From Phaeotremella fagi (taxonomy: Eukaryota > Basidiomycota > Tremellomycetes > Tremellales > Phaeotremellaceae): a stretch of 64,000 nucleotides of DNA. The translations under genes were made by a program, and so were the position numbers. The notes beneath the pieces were generated by a model, which was not told the DNA's origin, did not search any database, and worked only from the letters and a program-made list of their open reading frames with translations. Of this stretch, positions 62,644 to 64,000 are shown one piece after another (the first letter of the stretch is position 1; each line of letters opens with the position of its first letter). The stretch covers positions 788,765 through 852,764 of the forward strand of contig BCHU01000006.1 in NCBI GenBank assembly GCA_001599715.1. The letters are read 5' to 3'.

Positions 62644-64000
62644 CTAATCCAACTTCCATAATCGAAGACCATCACCATGAACACTCCACAACCTTGTCTC
62701 CTCTTTTTGACTAGTATCAACCGAAAACCCAACCAAACTCAAAGGTTTCTCCTCAGAATCCAACTCAGGAGTGACAGGTTCACATCGCCATTTAGTGTTT
62801 CCTCTCAAATCATAAACTTCTAATCCGTAATCGATCCCATTCATATGAATCAATCGATCGTCATTCCCTATAAAAGCCAACTTCCGACATTCAATCATCC
62901 CCACCACCATCTGTTTAGCGTGTTTGATAATCTGTGCCTTCTTCTCTGGATCAGTTTCCTTCTCTTCATCAGGACTTAGAGGGGGTGTTACACCCCCGTT
63001 ACCCAATTTTCTTTGTGTTTTCGGTAAAACGTTACCGTTACCGTTATCGGTAACGTCTTTTAGATCGAAGATCATTATTTGACCACTTGATTGACCGCCT
63101 ACTGCTAGATATCTGCCGTCACAGGTAAGAGCTAATGAACGTAACCAACGACGATTATTTTCCGTGTTATATTTCCATATTTGTTCACCATCCTTGATTG
63201 AGAGACAATAGACAGTCCCATCTCCACACGTCGCTATGACATATGAAGCCTCCCCGTCTGTAGACGATTTAGGTCCAAAAAGACCAGTCCAATTTTGACC
63301 TTTCGTTTCGAATTTCCAAATCTCTTTCCCGGTTTCACTCTCCCATAACCTAATACTTCTATCCCAACTGACTGAAAGTATGTATTTAGAAGTATAACTG
63401 AATCCTAACCACATGATTGAATCTGTATGACCCTTGAATTCGTTTTCGGTCAGATTGGTTTGGAGGTTGTAGGTCGCGAACACCCATTTATCATCTTTAG
63501 AATTCGAATTCGGTCTTTCACCAGGCATGTAGATTAATTTCTCACCTGACGGTGAGATGGGATAACAGTTGAATGAAGTTGTGATCCGTCCAACTATTTT
63601 GGGTAAATTGGAGATTTCTCTGGAATCGATAATCTTCTTCAGTGATTTCAACGATTCTTTTTGGAATTGTTCACTTTCTTTGGGATCGAGTGAGAAACCT
63701 TTTTTGAACCATGAAGGATTATAGTTGATAGCTGCTGTAGCTCTTTTAGCTGCTTCTTCTAATACTTTTTCAGGGATGACGGGTGATGAAGGGATATCAT
63801 TTAAGTTCCAGATTAAAATTTCAGATTTAGATTGGGGATCACCGTAACGTCTCGGATCAGGATTTGAAGAAGTGATCAAAACGTTCTCATCGGTTGGTGA
63901 AAATGTTATACTAGATAAAACTCCGTTATGACATTTAAGTAATCGTTTCCGACCTTGGGATTCACCTTGTAAATCGTAAACCTCAATCGTAGAGGATCCA
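62644..64000 (-). CDS. WD40-repeat protein (5' end beyond the window)
   Basis: The frame is open from the right edge to the stop at 62644-62646, so at least 450 residues of the C-terminal part are seen without an intron. Readable repeats: IEVYDLQGESQGRK with CHNGVLSSITFSPTDENVLI, EFKGHTDSIMWLGFSYTSKY followed by ILSVSWDRSIRLWESETGKE, then YVIATCGDGTVYCLSIKDGE, WLRSLALTCDGRYLAVGG and SVHGDGLRLWKLD at the end. Most have the 'D..I..W' closing. Between blades are two longer loops, one helical (EEAAKRATAAINYNPSWFKK) and one acidic (SPDEEKETDPEKKAQ). No other domain is seen. The protein could belong to several fungal WD families and I cannot name it. Confidence 0.85.
   Translation of the reverse strand, partial: GSSTIEVYDLQGESQGRKRLLKCHNGVLSSITFSPTDENVLITSSNPDPRRYGDPQSKSEILIWNLNDIPSSPVIPEKVLEEAAKRATAAINYNPSWFKKGFSLDPKESEQFQKESLKSLKKIIDSREISNLPKIVGRITTSFNCYPISPSGEKLIYMPGERPNSNSKDDKWVFATYNLQTNLTENEFKGHTDSIMWLGFSYTSKYILSVSWDRSIRLWESETGKEIWKFETKGQNWTGLFGPKSSTDGEASYVIATCGDGTVYCLSIKDGEQIWKYNTENNRRWLRSLALTCDGRYLAVGGQSSGQIMIFDLKDVTDNGNGNVLPKTQRKLGNGGVTPPLSPDEEKETDPEKKAQIIKHAKQMVVGMIECRKLAFIGNDDRLIHMNGIDYGLEVYDLRGNTKWRCEPVTPELDSEEKPLSLVGFSVDTSQKEETRLWSVHGDGLRLWKLD

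Overview
The window reads as nuclear chromosomal DNA of a basidiomycete yeast, most likely a tremellomycete (Cryptococcus/Kwoniella-like). The reasons are dense genes on both strands, many very short introns per gene (mostly 36-70 nt, GTRNGT donors, CTRAY branch sites, YAG acceptors), pyrimidine-rich leaders, basidiomycete-type membrane proteins of the DUF6534 kind, and a fully fungal housekeeping set. I see no bacterial operons, rRNA, convincing tRNA, CRISPR or recognisable transposon. All gene models were spliced by eye and the family names rest on recognised motifs; no database search was possible.

Layout. 0-3 kb: two head-to-tail DUF6534 multi-pass membrane genes on the minus strand, the first cut by the window edge. 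3.3-11.5 kb: sphingoid-base-phosphate phosphatase (LCB3 type), divergent from SNF8/VPS22 (ESCRT-II), then a LIM-RhoGAP. 12-15 kb: an unrecognised polytopic membrane protein and a secreted periplasmic-binding-protein-like gene of bacterial type. 15.7-24 kb: alanyl-tRNA synthetase with a probable mitochondrial/cytosolic double start, a CXXC zinc-binding (DUF866) protein, an F-box-like protein and the ER J-protein ERJ5. 24-35 kb: isopeptidase T (UBP14), an SNX3-type sorting nexin, an unrecognised nuclear-looking protein, and the chromatin reader NTO1 (PHD-zinc knuckle-PHD, bromodomain, PWWP). 35-46 kb: a disordered KEN-box protein, the endocytic adaptor SLA1, a DUF155 (RMND1/Sif) protein and a third DUF6534 gene. 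46-49.4 kb: a gene-poor stretch ending in a long ATG-free leader of a Ran1/Sks1-like kinase. 51.6-54.6 kb: a tandem array of a small intronless family I do not recognise, with two intact copies, one frameshifted copy and one relic. 54.7-64 kb: histone deacetylase RPD3, splicing factor BCAS2/SPF27, V-ATPase subunit F, a Med5-like protein and a WD40 protein running off the right edge.

The genes do not form a pathway. Two themes recur: endosome/membrane traffic and actin (SNF8, SNX3, SLA1, V-ATPase F, RhoGAP) and transcription/chromatin (NTO1, RPD3, Med5-like). The lineage-specific material is the DUF6534 genes, the binding-protein-like gene and the 51.6-54.6 kb array, which are the best places to look for something undescribed.
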